The notes: generated by a model not told the origin, from the sequence alone. A DNA stretch of 53,288 nucleotides from Actinobacteria bacterium OV450 (GCA_001298555.1 LJCW01000331.1:1-53288), one strand, 5' to 3'. Shown: positions 31,586 through 40,273, counted from the stretch's first letter. Numbers and translations: made by a program.

Positions 31586-32449
31586 TCAGGCCTTGCCGAA
31601 GGCGTCGGCGGGGAAGGCGCCGGCGGCGACGGCCTTCATGACGAATCCGCCGCCGAGCTCGGCGAGGCGGGCCAGGCCGTCGGTTCCGAGGTGCTCGTAC
31701 GGGGCCGCGTCCAGGCGGTCGGTGTCGGCTTCGAGGCGCTCGCGTACGGCCGCGCCCTCCTCGGTGAGCTCGCCGTCGGCGGTGAGGATCCCGCGCTCGC
31801 GCAGCCGGCCGGCGGCGGCGTCGAGGTCGGACTGCTCCCAGCCGCGGATCGCCTTGATCCACTTGGGGGTCATGCCGCGGCCGGTGGCGGTGTGGCTGAC
31901 CAGGGCCTCCAGCGGGTCCAGCCCGGCGAGCAGCAGGGCGGCGAGGTGGCCGTCGCCGCGGTGTTCGCGGAGCAGGGTGGTGGCGTGCCACAGGCGCAGG
32001 TGCGGCTCCTCGGGTACGGGGAGGTCGGCGTGGGCCGCGTACAGGGTCCGGGCGTGCCGGCTGCAGCCCTCCGTGGCGCGCAGGGCGAGGTCGGCGGCCT
32101 CGGCGAGCTCGGGGGACTCGATGGCCTCCGCGCCGAGCAGCCGGCGCAGGGTGCTGTCGGCGGCGCGCAGCCGGGCGTCCAGGGCCTGCTGGGGGGTGAT
32201 GGTGTCCCAGACGGCGGGGAGGTGACGGGCGACGAGGTCGTGGCGGTAGTTGTAGAAGGTGGCGGTGACCGTACCGGCCCCGACGGCGCCCATGGCGGCC
32301 GACCGCGAGGCGAGGTTCACGGCGGGCCGCTCGGTGACCCCGAGGGCGGCGAACTCCTTGCCCAGGTCGGGCGAGAAGTAGATGGTCGCGTGCAGCGGGT
32401 TGATCGCTGCATGCCAACAGTTACGGGCGGCGCGCGAAGGGTTCGTCAT
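31586..32449 (-). CDS. SCO6745-family protein
   Basis: A 287-aa soluble, mostly helical protein that matches what I recall of the actinobacterial SCO6745 family. It has a conserved N-terminus (AARNCWHAAINPLHATIYFSPD) and a C-terminal segment resembling a winged-helix (GRLRERGILTADGELTEEGAAVRERLEADTDR split around residues 220-255), as in MarR-like HTHx regions. No catalytic motif is evident and the role is unknown. The gene is single, with its own downstream hairpin. Confidence 0.75.
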   Translation of the reverse strand: MTNPSRAARNCWHAAINPLHATIYFSPDLGKEFAALGVTERPAVNLASRSAAMGAVGAGTVTATFYNYRHDLVARHLPAVWDTITPQQALDARLRAADSTLRRLLGAEAIESPELAEAADLALRATEGCSRHARTLYAAHADLPVPEEPHLRLWHATTLLREHRGDGHLAALLLAGLDPLEALVSHTATGRGMTPKWIKAIRGWEQSDLDAAAGRLRERGILTADGELTEEGAAVRERLEADTDRLDAAPYEHLGTDGLARLAELGGGFVMKAVAAGAFPADAFGKA

Positions 32450-32650
32450 GCCCGCCAGATTACCGACCGCTCAGTATGCCGGGTAGCCCGGGGTGGGCCC
32501 CGGGAAGGGGTGCCGGGGGCGGGGAATCGCGGACGGGGGACCGGGGTCGCGTGAGGAGCCGTGAAGGTAGCGTGAGGGCGGCGACGGCCGCCTGGGCGGT
32601 GCACGGCCACCGCGCATATGATCAAGCGATGCCAACGGGGAGGCGTGAAC

Positions 32651-33070
32651 ATGTCATCTGATATCGGCATGCGGTTGAACCACGTACCGACGGAGCCGAG
32701 CGGACCGACCGGTCCCACCGCACCGATGGGGCCGTACGCCCCGGGCAAGGGGCCCGCGGACTTCGCCTCGACGCCGGCCGAGAAGAAGGCCGCGGCGGGC
32801 ACGATCGAGACCGAGCTCGAACCGAACACGAAGAAGGCCACGGAGCACGCGGACACCGAGACCAGCGCCGCCCAGAAGGGCTTCGACGGCTGGGAGACGG
32901 CCGCCGGCCTGAAGAAGGTGGCGGACACCTGGGACCAGCAGGTCAAGACCCTGATGGGCCGCCTGTCGTCGGAGAAGACCGCCCTGCGCGGCGCGACCGG
33001 CCTCTTCACGGGCAACGACACCGGCATCCGCAGCCAGTTCGTGAACCAGTCGAAGCTGAACGGCCTCTGA
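32651..33070 (+). CDS. small helical protein with proline-rich N-terminus, ESX-like size
   Basis: A 139-aa protein of unknown function. Residues about 10-35 are Pro/Gly/Thr-rich; the remainder is predominantly helical, with a single FDGWETAAGL turn about halfway and a second amphipathic helix (KKVADTWDQQVKTLMGRL). This two-helix layout and the conserved-looking C-terminus (FTGNDTGIRSQF) recall WXG100/ESX-type secreted helical hairpins, though a true WxG motif is absent. No signal peptide is seen. The ATG has GGGAGG eight bases upstream, which excludes the earlier in-frame ATG. Confidence 0.65.
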   Translation: MSSDIGMRLNHVPTEPSGPTGPTAPMGPYAPGKGPADFASTPAEKKAAAGTIETELEPNTKKATEHADTETSAAQKGFDGWETAAGLKKVADTWDQQVKTLMGRLSSEKTALRGATGLFTGNDTGIRSQFVNQSKLNGL

Positions 33071-33325
33071 GCCACACCCGCACGGACGGGGGCGGGGCTC
33101 GGTTCTGGCCGTTCTTCCGGGGGCCACGGGGCGGGAAACGGCGGTGCGCGGGGGCGGATGCGGCACTTCGGGGCGGCCGCCGGTCCGCGCGACCGCCGGG
33201 CTGTGACGGCCGAATGGCGATCGTGTGACAGCAGGGGCCATGGACATGACGTGGGAGACCGGGCGTGAATACGGTCGGACCAAGCCGTTGAACAGAGCTG
33301 TCTCCCCTACCCCTTGGAGCTCTTC

Positions 33326-34831
33326 GTGCACCGCAAAGTCATCGCCCCGAGCGTGCTCGCCGCTTCCCTCCTGCTGGTGATCCCGGCGTCGGCGGCGAGT
33401 TCGGTCCAAGGCGCCCCGGGTATCGGTGATCCCTATTACCCCACCAGCGGCAACACCGGATACGACGTCTCCCACTACGATCTGCGCCTGCAGTACCAGC
33501 CGGCGACGGACCTCCTGGAGGGCACCGCCACCCTCCTCGCCACCGCGAAGCAGGACCTCTCCCGCTTCAACCTGGACTTCGGCCTGAAGGTCAGCGAGAT
33601 CCGGGTCAACGGCGCCAAGGCGAAGTTCGCCACCTCCGGGGTTCACGAGCTGGAGGTGACCCCCGCCCAGGTGCTCCAGAAGGACAAGCCGGCGACCGTC
33701 GTCGTCAAGTACGCCGGAAAGCCTTCGGAGTTCAAGGTCGACGGCTGGTCGGCCTGGCAGCGCACCCCGGACGGCGGTGTCGCGGCGCAGGAGCCCGACT
33801 CGGCCGTCTGGTGGTTCCCGAGCAACGACCACCCGCTCGACAAGGCGACCTTCGACATCTCGGTCAACGTCCCCGACGGCACGCAGGCCATCAGCAACGG
33901 CGTGCTCCAGTCGCAGAGTTCCCGGCTCGGCTGGACCCGGTACAACTGGCGCTCGAACAAGCCGCAGGCCACGTACCTGGCCACCCTCGCCATCGGCAAG
34001 TTCGACGTGACCACCGACAAGACGGCGAGCGGGCTGCCGATCCTCAACGCGTACAGCAGGGACCTCGGCGACAACGCGGGTGCGGCCCGGGCGAGCGTGG
34101 AGCGGACCGGCGAGGTCGCCGAGTGGCTGGAGGGGGTCTTCGGGCCGTACCCCTTCAACGCCCTCGGCGGCTACGTGCCCAACGTGCCCTCCGGCTTCGC
34201 ACTGGAGACCCAGACCCGGCCCTTCTACAGCCCGAGGCAGTTCGCGAACGGCGCGAACGTCCAGGTGGTCGTGCACGAGCTGGCCCACCAGTGGTACGGC
34301 GACAGCGTGTCCGTCGACGGCTGGAAGGACATCTGGATCAACGAGGGCTTCGCCCGCTACAGCCAGTGGCTGTGGTCGGAGAAGGAGGGCGAGGGCACCG
34401 CCCAGGAGCTCGCCGCCTGGGCGTACGGGCTGCGGCCGGCGGACGACCCGTTCTGGCAGGTGAAGCCGGGCGACCCGGGGCCGGACAACCAGTTCCACGG
34501 GGCCGTCTACGACCGTGGCGCGATCGCCCTGCAGGCGCTGCGCAACGAGATAGGCGACGAGAAGTTCTTCAAGATCCTCAAGGGCTGGCCGGCCGAGCGG
34601 GCCTACGGCAACGCCAGGGTCGGGGACTTCGTCCGGTACGCGGAGAAGGTGTCGGACAAGCCGCTGGCCCAGCTGTTCGAGACCTGGCTGTACACGCCGG
34701 GCAAGCCGGCGTTCGCCCCGCCGGCCGCCGCGCCCCCGGCCGCCCGGTCCCTCACGGCCCCTGCCGCGAAGCCCGTGGAGCCGAAGTCCTGGAAGAAGAT
34801 CGCGGCGACGGACTCGGTCCACGAGCACTGA
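33326..34831 (+). CDS. secreted M1-family zinc metallopeptidase
   Basis: A 501-aa exported aminopeptidase-like protein. A signal peptide (HRKVIAPSVLAASLLLVIPASA) precedes an N-terminal beta domain and a gluzincin domain with HELAH at 317-321 and the third ligand Glu340 in WINEG (HExxHx18E). The M1 exopeptidase motif GxMEN is replaced by GFALETQ, as in several short bacterial members. It lacks the large C-terminal helical domain of PepN-type enzymes. The GTG at 33326 has GGAG six bases upstream; an earlier TTG is less likely. A Pro/Ala-rich tail ends the protein. Confidence 0.92.
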   Translation: MHRKVIAPSVLAASLLLVIPASAASSVQGAPGIGDPYYPTSGNTGYDVSHYDLRLQYQPATDLLEGTATLLATAKQDLSRFNLDFGLKVSEIRVNGAKAKFATSGVHELEVTPAQVLQKDKPATVVVKYAGKPSEFKVDGWSAWQRTPDGGVAAQEPDSAVWWFPSNDHPLDKATFDISVNVPDGTQAISNGVLQSQSSRLGWTRYNWRSNKPQATYLATLAIGKFDVTTDKTASGLPILNAYSRDLGDNAGAARASVERTGEVAEWLEGVFGPYPFNALGGYVPNVPSGFALETQTRPFYSPRQFANGANVQVVVHELAHQWYGDSVSVDGWKDIWINEGFARYSQWLWSEKEGEGTAQELAAWAYGLRPADDPFWQVKPGDPGPDNQFHGAVYDRGAIALQALRNEIGDEKFFKILKGWPAERAYGNARVGDFVRYAEKVSDKPLAQLFETWLYTPGKPAFAPPAAAPPAARSLTAPAAKPVEPKSWKKIAATDSVHEH

Positions 34832-34837
34832 GCCGAC

Positions 34838-34857
34838 GGGCACCGCGCACGGTGCCC
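34838..34857 (+). terminator. hairpin after the M1 peptidase gene
   Basis: Perfect 8-bp stem GGGCACCG / CGGTGCCC with a CGCA loop, directly after the peptidase stop. Confidence 0.7.
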
Positions 34858-34858
34858 T

Positions 34859-34892
34859 GCGCGCCGGCGCCCCTCAGCGGGCGCCGGCGCGC
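34859..34892. terminator. 14-bp perfect hairpin between convergent genes
   Basis: GCGCGCCGGCGCCC pairs perfectly with GGGCGCCGGCGCGC around a CTCAGC loop. The loop contains the stop codon of the opposing MpaB-like gene, so the structure can serve both strands. Confidence 0.7.
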
Positions 34893-35767
34893 CACCGGGC
34901 CCGTGCCGCCCGCGCGATGGGCAGGTACCGCACCCGCTCCGGCAGCAGCGGTACGAGGAGCCGCACGGCCGTGCTGAGCCGCCGGAGCCGGCGTTCCTGG
35001 GCGGGGCTCCACTCCAGCCCGATGGCGGCGCGGGCGTCGGGCGGCATGTACCCGACGGTGACGAACGCCCGGAAGCGCAGGAACGCCGCGCGGAGCAGCG
35101 GCCAGGTGAGCCGCAGGAGCAGCCGCACCGGCAGGGAGCCGCCCTCGGGCCGGGGCAGCGGCACGTCGGTGGCGACCAGTTCGCGGGCGACCTTGGTGGG
35201 TTCGATCTCCTCGGCCAGCATCCGGCGGTAGTAGACCCAGTACTCCTCGATGCTCTGCGGCATGTCCCGGTCGTGGAGGCCGAGGATCCGGCCCACCTGG
35301 AGCCACTCCCGGTACAGCTGCCGCTCCTGGGCGGGGGTGAAGCGGCGCAGCAGGTACCGCCCGGCGTACAGGTAGACCGGGAAGCCAGTGGCGTGCACCC
35401 AGGAGTAGCAGGCGGGGTCGAGGGAGTGGTAACGCCGTCCCCGGGTGTCGACGCCCCGGATCTCCTTGTGCAGGCGGCGCACCCGGCGGCCCTCCTCGGC
35501 GGCTTCCTCCCCGCCGTACACCCACAGCTGGACGGAGCGCAGCGAGCGCTCGCCGCGCCCCCAGGGGTCGGTGCGGAAGACGGAGTGCTCGTCGACGCCG
35601 GCGCCGATCGCGGGATGGGCGACCTGCATCGTGAAGGCGGCGGGCAGCATCAGCAGGGCCCGGATGTCGCCGGCGATGGTCCAGAGCACCCCGCCGGGCG
35701 CCGGCGGCTCCGGACCGGAACGGCGCGCGGCCGTCGGCCCGGGTGCGGGAAGCCCTGTTTCTCTCAT
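34874..35767 (-). CDS. oxygenase MpaB-family protein (DUF2236)
   Basis: A 297-aa protein of the MpaB/rubber-oxygenase (Lcp-like) family. It carries conserved landmarks of this group: the GDIRALLMLPAAFTMQVAHPAIGAGV region near residues 35-60 with its histidine, and the central YHSLDPACYSWVHATG segment with the distal heme-ligand-type His. Members are heme proteins that oxidise diverse hydrophobic substrates; most Streptomyces paralogues are uncharacterised. The ATG at 35767 has only a weak GGAAA upstream; an earlier in-frame start would add 25 residues. Confidence 0.82.
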   Translation of the reverse strand: MRETGLPAPGPTAARRSGPEPPAPGGVLWTIAGDIRALLMLPAAFTMQVAHPAIGAGVDEHSVFRTDPWGRGERSLRSVQLWVYGGEEAAEEGRRVRRLHKEIRGVDTRGRRYHSLDPACYSWVHATGFPVYLYAGRYLLRRFTPAQERQLYREWLQVGRILGLHDRDMPQSIEEYWVYYRRMLAEEIEPTKVARELVATDVPLPRPEGGSLPVRLLLRLTWPLLRAAFLRFRAFVTVGYMPPDARAAIGLEWSPAQERRLRRLSTAVRLLVPLLPERVRYLPIARAARARWRAGAR

Positions 35768-35916
35768 GTTTCCAGTATGCGAGTGCTGAAGGTTCGGGTC
35801 GCGGCTGCCAGACGTCCGCTCCCGGACAGAAAGTCTTGTCACGGGTGTTACCCAGAGGTAACCGCGGCTGCTTGGATGACGGAGTCGATCTCCCCCCGCG
35901 CAACGATGGAGACCTC

Positions 35917-36927
35917 ATGCTGCCCACCAAGCTCACCCCCGGCCGCCGCGCCGCCGCCACGGCCGTTGCGGCGATCGCCGTCGGCGCACTGGCCGCCACC
36001 AGTGCGCCGGCCGCCTCTGCCGCCTCGGCCGCCTCGGCCGCGGAGAGCACCACGGCCCCGCGGCTCAGCGTCCTCACGTACAACACGTTCCTGATGAGCA
36101 AGAACCTCTACCCCAACTGGGGTCAGGACCACCGGGCTTCGGAGATCCCCAAGGCGTCCTTCTTCCAGGGCCACGACGTGGTCGTGCTCCAGGAGGCCTT
36201 CGACAACGGCGCCTCGGACGCGCTGAAGTCGGGCGCCTCGGCGCAGTACCCGTACCAGACCCCGGTCGTCGGCCGCAGCAAGAGCGGCTGGGACGCGACG
36301 GGCGGCGCCTACTCCTCCACCACTCCGGAGGACGGCGGCGTCACGGTCCTGAGCAAGTGGCCGATCGTCCGCAAGGAGCAGGTCGTCTACAAGGACGCCT
36401 GCGGCGCCGACTGGTGGTCCAACAAGGGCTTCGCCTATGTCGTGCTGAACGTGAACGGTGCCCGGGTCCACGTCGTCGGCACGCACGCCCAGTCCACCGA
36501 CCCGGGCTGCGGCTCCGGCGAGGCGGCCGACGTGCGCGCCCGCCAGTTCAGGGCGATAGACGCCTTCCTGGACGGCAAGAACATCCCGGCGGACGAGCAG
36601 GTCATCGTCGCCGGCGACATGAACGTCGACTCCCGCTCCCCCGAGTTCGCGTCCATGCTCGCCAACGCCGACCTGGCGAACTCCGACTCGCGCACGGGTC
36701 ACCCGTACTCCTTCGACACCGCGCTGAACTCCATCGCGAACTACCGCTACCCGACGGACCCGCGCGAGGACCTGGACTACGTGCTCTACCGCAAGGGCAA
36801 CGCCCGCCCGGCGGGCTGGGAGAACAACGTGGTCAAGGAGCAGTCGGCGCCCTGGACGGTCTCCAGCTGGGGCACCTCGTACACGTACACCAACCTCTCC
36901 GACCACTACCCGCTGATCGGCCGCTAG
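35917..36927 (+). CDS. secreted sphingomyelin phosphodiesterase-like enzyme
   Basis: A 336-aa exported member of the endonuclease/exonuclease/phosphatase superfamily, closest in layout to bacterial neutral sphingomyelinases. A signal peptide with an Ala-rich core spans about 1-42. Active-site residues follow the family: Asn56 (LTYNTF), Glu93 (VVLQEAF), the GTHAQST histidine, GDMNVDS Asp/Asn pair, and the C-terminal SDHYP histidine. The beta-hairpin region is short. The ATG has GGAG six bases upstream. It could hydrolyse sphingomyelin or another phosphodiester lipid outside the cell. Confidence 0.88.
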   Translation: MLPTKLTPGRRAAATAVAAIAVGALAATSAPAASAASAASAAESTTAPRLSVLTYNTFLMSKNLYPNWGQDHRASEIPKASFFQGHDVVVLQEAFDNGASDALKSGASAQYPYQTPVVGRSKSGWDATGGAYSSTTPEDGGVTVLSKWPIVRKEQVVYKDACGADWWSNKGFAYVVLNVNGARVHVVGTHAQSTDPGCGSGEAADVRARQFRAIDAFLDGKNIPADEQVIVAGDMNVDSRSPEFASMLANADLANSDSRTGHPYSFDTALNSIANYRYPTDPREDLDYVLYRKGNARPAGWENNVVKEQSAPWTVSSWGTSYTYTNLSDHYPLIGR

Positions 36928-37069
36928 AAGTCCGCCGGCCCGCCTCCCCCGGCGCCCCGCCCCACGACGGACACCCGGGCCCCGGCGACCCGTGGGCCGG
37001 CTGAGTGGCACCGGATGACGCTCCACTGATCAGGGCCGAGGAGGCGCCCAGCCCGACCCTCAGCACAAC

Positions 37070-37101
37070 GCCCCCTCTCGGCCTCCGGTCCGAGAGGGGG
37101 C
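37070..37101. terminator. 12-bp perfect hairpin between convergent genes
   Basis: GCCCCCTCTCGG / CCGAGAGGGGGC with an 8-base loop, lying 19 bases after the HD-nucleotidase stop and downstream of the phosphodiesterase gene; likely bidirectional. Confidence 0.8.
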
Positions 37102-37119
37102 ACCTTCGTGCGTCCGGGG

Positions 37120-37698
37120 TCAGGCCCGCTCCCCGAGAGCAGCGCGCAGCCAGTCCAGCGGCCCCTGCCCCAGCAGCTCGTCAGCCAGACGCTGCCCTGT
37201 CTCTGTCGTGAGCCGGGCCCGGGAGTTGTCGATCCACCTCTGCGCACTCGTGTACCCCTGTGCCTTGTACTCGATGCCCTGGAGCATGCACTCCAGCTTG
37301 TCGGCATCGCGAGCACAGACAGCTTCCGGCGAGTCCTTGCCCTCGTACTCGGCCACGAGATCTTGAATCGCTGACGCGACCAGCTCGGGCATGCCTGCTG
37401 TCTGGTCGGCCGTCACCGCGACGGGATCAGCGCTGGCGGCGTACTTCTTGCCGAGGTGGTTCACGTCCCCGGTGCGGGTCTCCTGGGTGTCGTGCCAGAC
37501 CGCGAGAAAGGCAGCCCGGGCCGGGTCAGCGCCTTCGAGCTTGGCGATGATCGACGCGATGAGGGCGGTACGCCACGAGTGCTCGGCGACGCTTTCGGGG
37601 TCGCCGATGCCGGCCATCCACCAGCCCGTGCGGCGCGTGTGCTTCAGCGTGCCCGCTTCGTAGAGGAAGCGGGCCACCGCGGACAGGTCGTCAGCCAC
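37120..37698 (-). CDS. HD-domain 5'-deoxynucleotidase-like protein (YfbR type)
   Basis: A 192-aa HD phosphohydrolase. Metal ligands fit H40 (SVAEHSWR), H69-D70 (AVWHDTQE) and a later Asp in ARDADKLE; the AEHSW...HD...D pattern is that of YfbR-like deoxynucleoside monophosphatases. Such enzymes dephosphorylate dNMPs, and related HD proteins deplete nucleotides during phage defence. The GTG has AAGGAG seven bases upstream. It starts 12 bp after the XRE-regulator gene on the same strand and is almost certainly co-transcribed. Confidence 0.87.
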   Translation of the reverse strand: MADDLSAVARFLYEAGTLKHTRRTGWWMAGIGDPESVAEHSWRTALIASIIAKLEGADPARAAFLAVWHDTQETRTGDVNHLGKKYAASADPVAVTADQTAGMPELVASAIQDLVAEYEGKDSPEAVCARDADKLECMLQGIEYKAQGYTSAQRWIDNSRARLTTETGQRLADELLGQGPLDWLRAALGERA

Positions 37699-37710
37699 TG
37701 TGTCTCTCCT

Positions 37711-38820
37711 TCACGCCTCGGCGAGGCGAATCGCGTACCGGATGCCTTCCAGCTCTCGACGGGCGCGCGTCGAGGACTGAGTGCCATCCAACAGCACGGG
37801 CAGCCGGTCTCGCAGTGCACGCCCGGCGGTCGAGGTCGCACGCAGGAGCGTGGGGCGGGCGGCGAGCAAGGCCCAGAGGGTATGGATGTTCAGGTCGAAG
37901 AACCCTTGATGGGGTGCGAGGCCGGCGACAAGGTGCTGGATCAGCTTGTAGCCGTGCCAGGCGCCGTTGCAGGGGGTGGCGATGAAGTCGTCTGAGACCT
38001 GGAGGTGTGCGCTCTCGCCGATCCAGTACGCCCAGTAGTTCAGGTTGGCAGCCTCGCCGGCACAGTCGTCCAGCGTGGTGGAAATGAAGTGCCGCATGCG
38101 CTCCCGGTCCCCTTGGCGGGCGGCGACGGCGGCGACGGACCGGGCGTTGAGCCACTGGGTGAGCCAGTCTCCTGGCCGCTCCGCGCGTTGCTGCTGCGCG
38201 AGCCATTCGGAGGTGTCTGCGGCGTCGTCGTAGCCGACCAGGTAGAGGGCTTGGCGGCGGAGTAGGAACTGGTCGGTACGGGCCTCCTCGGCGATCCGGC
38301 GCATGCGCCGGAAGAAGGTTCGCCGGTCATCTGCGGACAGCTCGGGTCGGATAGGCGCTGGCCCACGGCGGGGCTTGGGCGGGGTCGGGAGGGCGCGCAT
38401 CGGCTCAGGGGTTACCCCGTTCAGCGGCCAAGCCAGCACCTCGACGAGGTCGCGTTGCATGACCCACGCCCCCAGGGGGCTGTCTCCTGCGGGTTCGTCG
38501 TCTGAAAGCGCGCTCGCAAGGAGTACGTCCGCTTCCAGCGCCTTTTCGAGGGCGAGGAGCAGGGCCGGGCTCACACCCATACGCATGAGGCGATGGCGGT
38601 GCACGAGCATGTGGCCGACGGCCAGGGAGGTCAAGGGCCGCCGGCCTGATTCCCATCCGGCCACGGTGTCGGATGAGACTTGGAAGGCCTCGGCCAGCGA
38701 TTCCTGGGTGTGGTTCAGCTGCTCCCGGATCACCCGGAAGACGTAGCCGGACACTACGCCGCGGCTGCGATGCGCGGTTCCCTGACTGCCGGTCAGGGTG
38801 CGGGGTCCGCTACTGGCCAT
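37711..38820 (-). CDS. XRE-type helix-turn-helix regulator with large C-terminal domain
   Basis: A 369-aa protein with an N-terminal helix-turn-helix at about 28-65 ([17 protein letters not shown], then [18 protein letters not shown]), followed by about 300 helical residues with Trp-rich segments ([11 protein letters not shown]) that may form a TPR-like ligand-binding domain. The arrangement resembles Streptomyces XRE regulators that control an adjacent enzyme. It is divergent from the small-gene cluster, with 119 bp between them carrying a TTCGAC/GTCGAA inverted repeat. The ATG has AAGGGG four bases upstream. Confidence 0.85.
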   Translation of the reverse strand: MASSGPRTLTGSQGTAHRSRGVVSGYVFRVIREQLNHTQESLAEAFQVSSDTVAGWESGRRPLTSLAVGHMLVHRHRLMRMGVSPALLLALEKALEADVLLASALSDDEPAGDSPLGAWVMQRDLVEVLAWPLNGVTPEPMRALPTPPKPRRGPAPIRPELSADDRRTFFRRMRRIAEEARTDQFLLRRQALYLVGYDDAADTSEWLAQQQRAERPGDWLTQWLNARSVAAVAARQGDRERMRHFISTTLDDCAGEAANLNYWAYWIGESAHLQVSDDFIATPCNGAWHGYKLIQHLVAGLAPHQGFFDLNIHTLWALLAARPTLLRATSTAGRALRDRLPVLLDGTQSSTRARRELEGIRYAIRLAEA

Positions 38821-38871
38821 GTCGCCCCTTCATCGTGGCGAGCTGCACAACCCACCCGTACTCGGGGTCAC

Positions 38872-38891
38872 TTCGACGGGCTTAGGTCGAA
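38872..38891. promoter_or_regulatory. candidate operator in the divergent XRE/small-gene promoter
   Basis: TTCGAC and GTCGAA form a perfect 6-bp inverted repeat with an 8-base centre, 52 bp upstream of the XRE start and 48 bp upstream of the 109-aa gene. The position suits autoregulation and shared control; binding is inferred. Confidence 0.45.
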
Positions 38892-38939
38892 TCCTACGCT
38901 CGTCTCACCACCCCACTGACGATGGTAGGGAGCAGCGCC

Positions 38940-39269
38940 ATGGAGCAGCAGACTCACGTACAGCTGGCCGCTTTGACGGCCCGGGCGCTCGCCTCGTACG
39001 CCTCGCGCCCAGAGCCAGCGGATGTCGCCGCTCTGGTCGATGACCTGATCACCTGCGGTCAGGCCCTGCACGACGAGGTCGCACGGATCCCGGCCGCCGA
39101 GCGGACCCCGAGCGCAGCCGACGGGCTCACCGAGTGGGAGTACTGCTCGGCCGCCGGCCCGCGTGGATCCCGGCCGCACGCCAACTGGAACCACGCCCGA
39201 GGTCTCGCCCGCGTGGCCCGGAAGATGGCGCGGGCGCTGGAGTTGCACCACGGGATGAGCGGCCTGTGA
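38940..39269 (+). CDS. 109-aa helical protein of the XRE/HD island
   Basis: A small, mostly helical protein with no membrane segment. The C-terminal half carries the pattern TEWEYCSAAGPRGSRPHANW followed by HARGLARVARKMARALE, which I recall from small proteins next to XRE regulators in Streptomyces mobile or accessory regions; I cannot give a family name with confidence. The ATG has GGGAG seven bases upstream. Its stop overlaps the GTG of a 26-codon gene (GTGA), so the two are translationally coupled. Confidence 0.7.
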   Translation: MEQQTHVQLAALTARALASYASRPEPADVAALVDDLITCGQALHDEVARIPAAERTPSAADGLTEWEYCSAAGPRGSRPHANWNHARGLARVARKMARALELHHGMSGL

Positions 39270-39346
39270 CGGAACTCGGCCGTCAGATCGCCTACGTGCT
39301 GATCGTGCTCGGCATCCTCGCCGTGATCGTCGTCCGCGCCCACTGA
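39266..39346 (+). CDS. 26-aa single-pass membrane microprotein
   Basis: A 26-residue peptide, VTELGRQIAYVLIVLGILAV followed by IVVRAH. A short polar N-terminus and a basic C-terminal Arg-Ala-His flank a 17-residue hydrophobic helix, enough to cross the membrane once. The GTG overlaps the preceding stop as GTGA, so no separate ribosome binding site is needed. Its size and hydrophobicity resemble type I toxin or membrane-regulatory peptides, but the function is unknown. It is too short for usual gene finders. Confidence 0.6.
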   Translation: MTELGRQIAYVLIVLGILAVIVVRAH

Positions 39347-39431
39347 ACCCCCGCCCGGCGCCCGCTTCGTTCCCCCCGCGGGCGCCCGGGGCGGGTCCAT
39401 CGCACCATCGGAATCACATCGAGGAGGCACC

Positions 39432-39989
39432 ATGCCCTGCAAGAGCCAGCCCGGAGAGCCCGCACCCCCGCCCTGCGCCTCCGGCCCCACGGAACCGCCG
39501 GCGGTGGCCCCGATCACTCCCCGCGGCCTGCTGACCGATGCGCAGTTCAACGACGTTCGCGCCACGGTCCTCGACAACAACCCCGGCATGGCCCCGGAAA
39601 TGGCCTCCCGGCTCGTCGTCGAAGCCCTGAAGTTCGTGTCGGCAGCCAGCCTGTTCCCGACCGTGTCGATCGCCCCGACGCGCGAGGTCGATGAGGGCTG
39701 GCATGCCCTCATTCTGCACACGCACCTGTACGCGTCGCTGTGCAGCCGGCTCGGCCGGGCTGTCCACCACTACCCGGAACGGCCGGACCGGTCCCGGCAC
39801 GATCCGGACGTCCTGACGCGCACGATCGCGCTGATCGAGCAGGCCGGGTACACGCCGGACACCGAGCTGTGGGTGGGCCCGGACCGATCGCTCGTCACCG
39901 TCGCCGCGAACTGCAATCACACCCCCATGCCCGGCGGGTGCGGGCCGATCAACCCCGGGAACTGCGCCACGCACGGCGGCGGGGAGTAG
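39432..39989 (+). CDS. GRDP-like (glycine-rich-domain-type) protein with Cys/Gly tail
   Basis: A 185-aa protein. A Pro-rich N-terminus (1-30) leads into a helical domain with the segment DEGWHALILHTHLYASLC (87-104) and GRAVHHYPE (109-117). The Trp-His and His-His pairs are the pattern of GRDP-like/DUF1399-related domains. The C-terminal 26 residues contain Cys161, Cys170 and Cys178 among Gly/Pro/Asn/His (PGGCGPINPGNC), unlike the rest and possibly metal-binding or modified. A strong GAGGAGG precedes the ATG. The function is unknown; a peptide-maturation or metal role is speculative. Confidence 0.7.
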   Translation: MPCKSQPGEPAPPPCASGPTEPPAVAPITPRGLLTDAQFNDVRATVLDNNPGMAPEMASRLVVEALKFVSAASLFPTVSIAPTREVDEGWHALILHTHLYASLCSRLGRAVHHYPERPDRSRHDPDVLTRTIALIEQAGYTPDTELWVGPDRSLVTVAANCNHTPMPGGCGPINPGNCATHGGGE

Positions 39990-40023
39990 TAGGTTCGGCG
40001 GGCACCAACGAGAGGGCGAGGAC

Positions 40024-40230
40024 ATGACTCCCAGCGAGGCTCACGAGCTGCACGCCGCCATGAGGCACTACGGGATCCCTGGGGCTGTGACCCCGGCGGC
40101 CCCGGACGATCTCGACGGGGCGTGGCTGGTGGTCGACGAGGAAGACCGAAACGTAACGGCCTCGGTCCAGGCCCGGGTGTCCCAGGCGCGCAGCCGCCAG
40201 CCCGAACGGGGCTTCGTGTTTGTACGTTGA
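40024..40230 (+). CDS. 68-aa small protein of the XRE/HD island
   Basis: A 68-aa protein with no recognised family: an amphipathic N-terminal helix (TPSEAHELHAAMRHYG), a central acidic strand-like segment (GAWLVVDEEDRNV) and a basic C-terminus ending GFVFVR. It lies 34 bp after the GRDP-like gene with a GCGAGG just upstream, and is followed immediately by a hairpin terminator, so it looks like the last gene of the small-protein operon. Confidence 0.6.
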   Translation: MTPSEAHELHAAMRHYGIPGAVTPAAPDDLDGAWLVVDEEDRNVTASVQARVSQARSRQPERGFVFVR

Positions 40231-40240
40231 TGGTGAAGGG

Positions 40241-40273
40241 GGCCCCGACTGGAGACGTAGTCCGGTCGGGGCT
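40241..40273 (+). terminator. hairpin terminator of the small-protein operon
   Basis: GGCCCCGACTGGA pairs with TCCGGTCGGGGCT (mostly perfect, with one G-U-type position near the loop), 10 bases after the stop of the 68-aa gene. Confidence 0.7.

Noticed and set aside
28854..32225. Long plus-strand open frame of over 1,100 codons opposite tex
   Set aside because: It is antisense to tex and the SCO6745-family gene, is Arg/Val/Gly-rich without any family motif, and arises from the GC bias of the real genes.
33251..33306. GGGAGAC / GTCTCCC repeat before the M1 peptidase gene
   Set aside because: The arms are separated by about 40 bases and short, so a regulatory role is not supportable.
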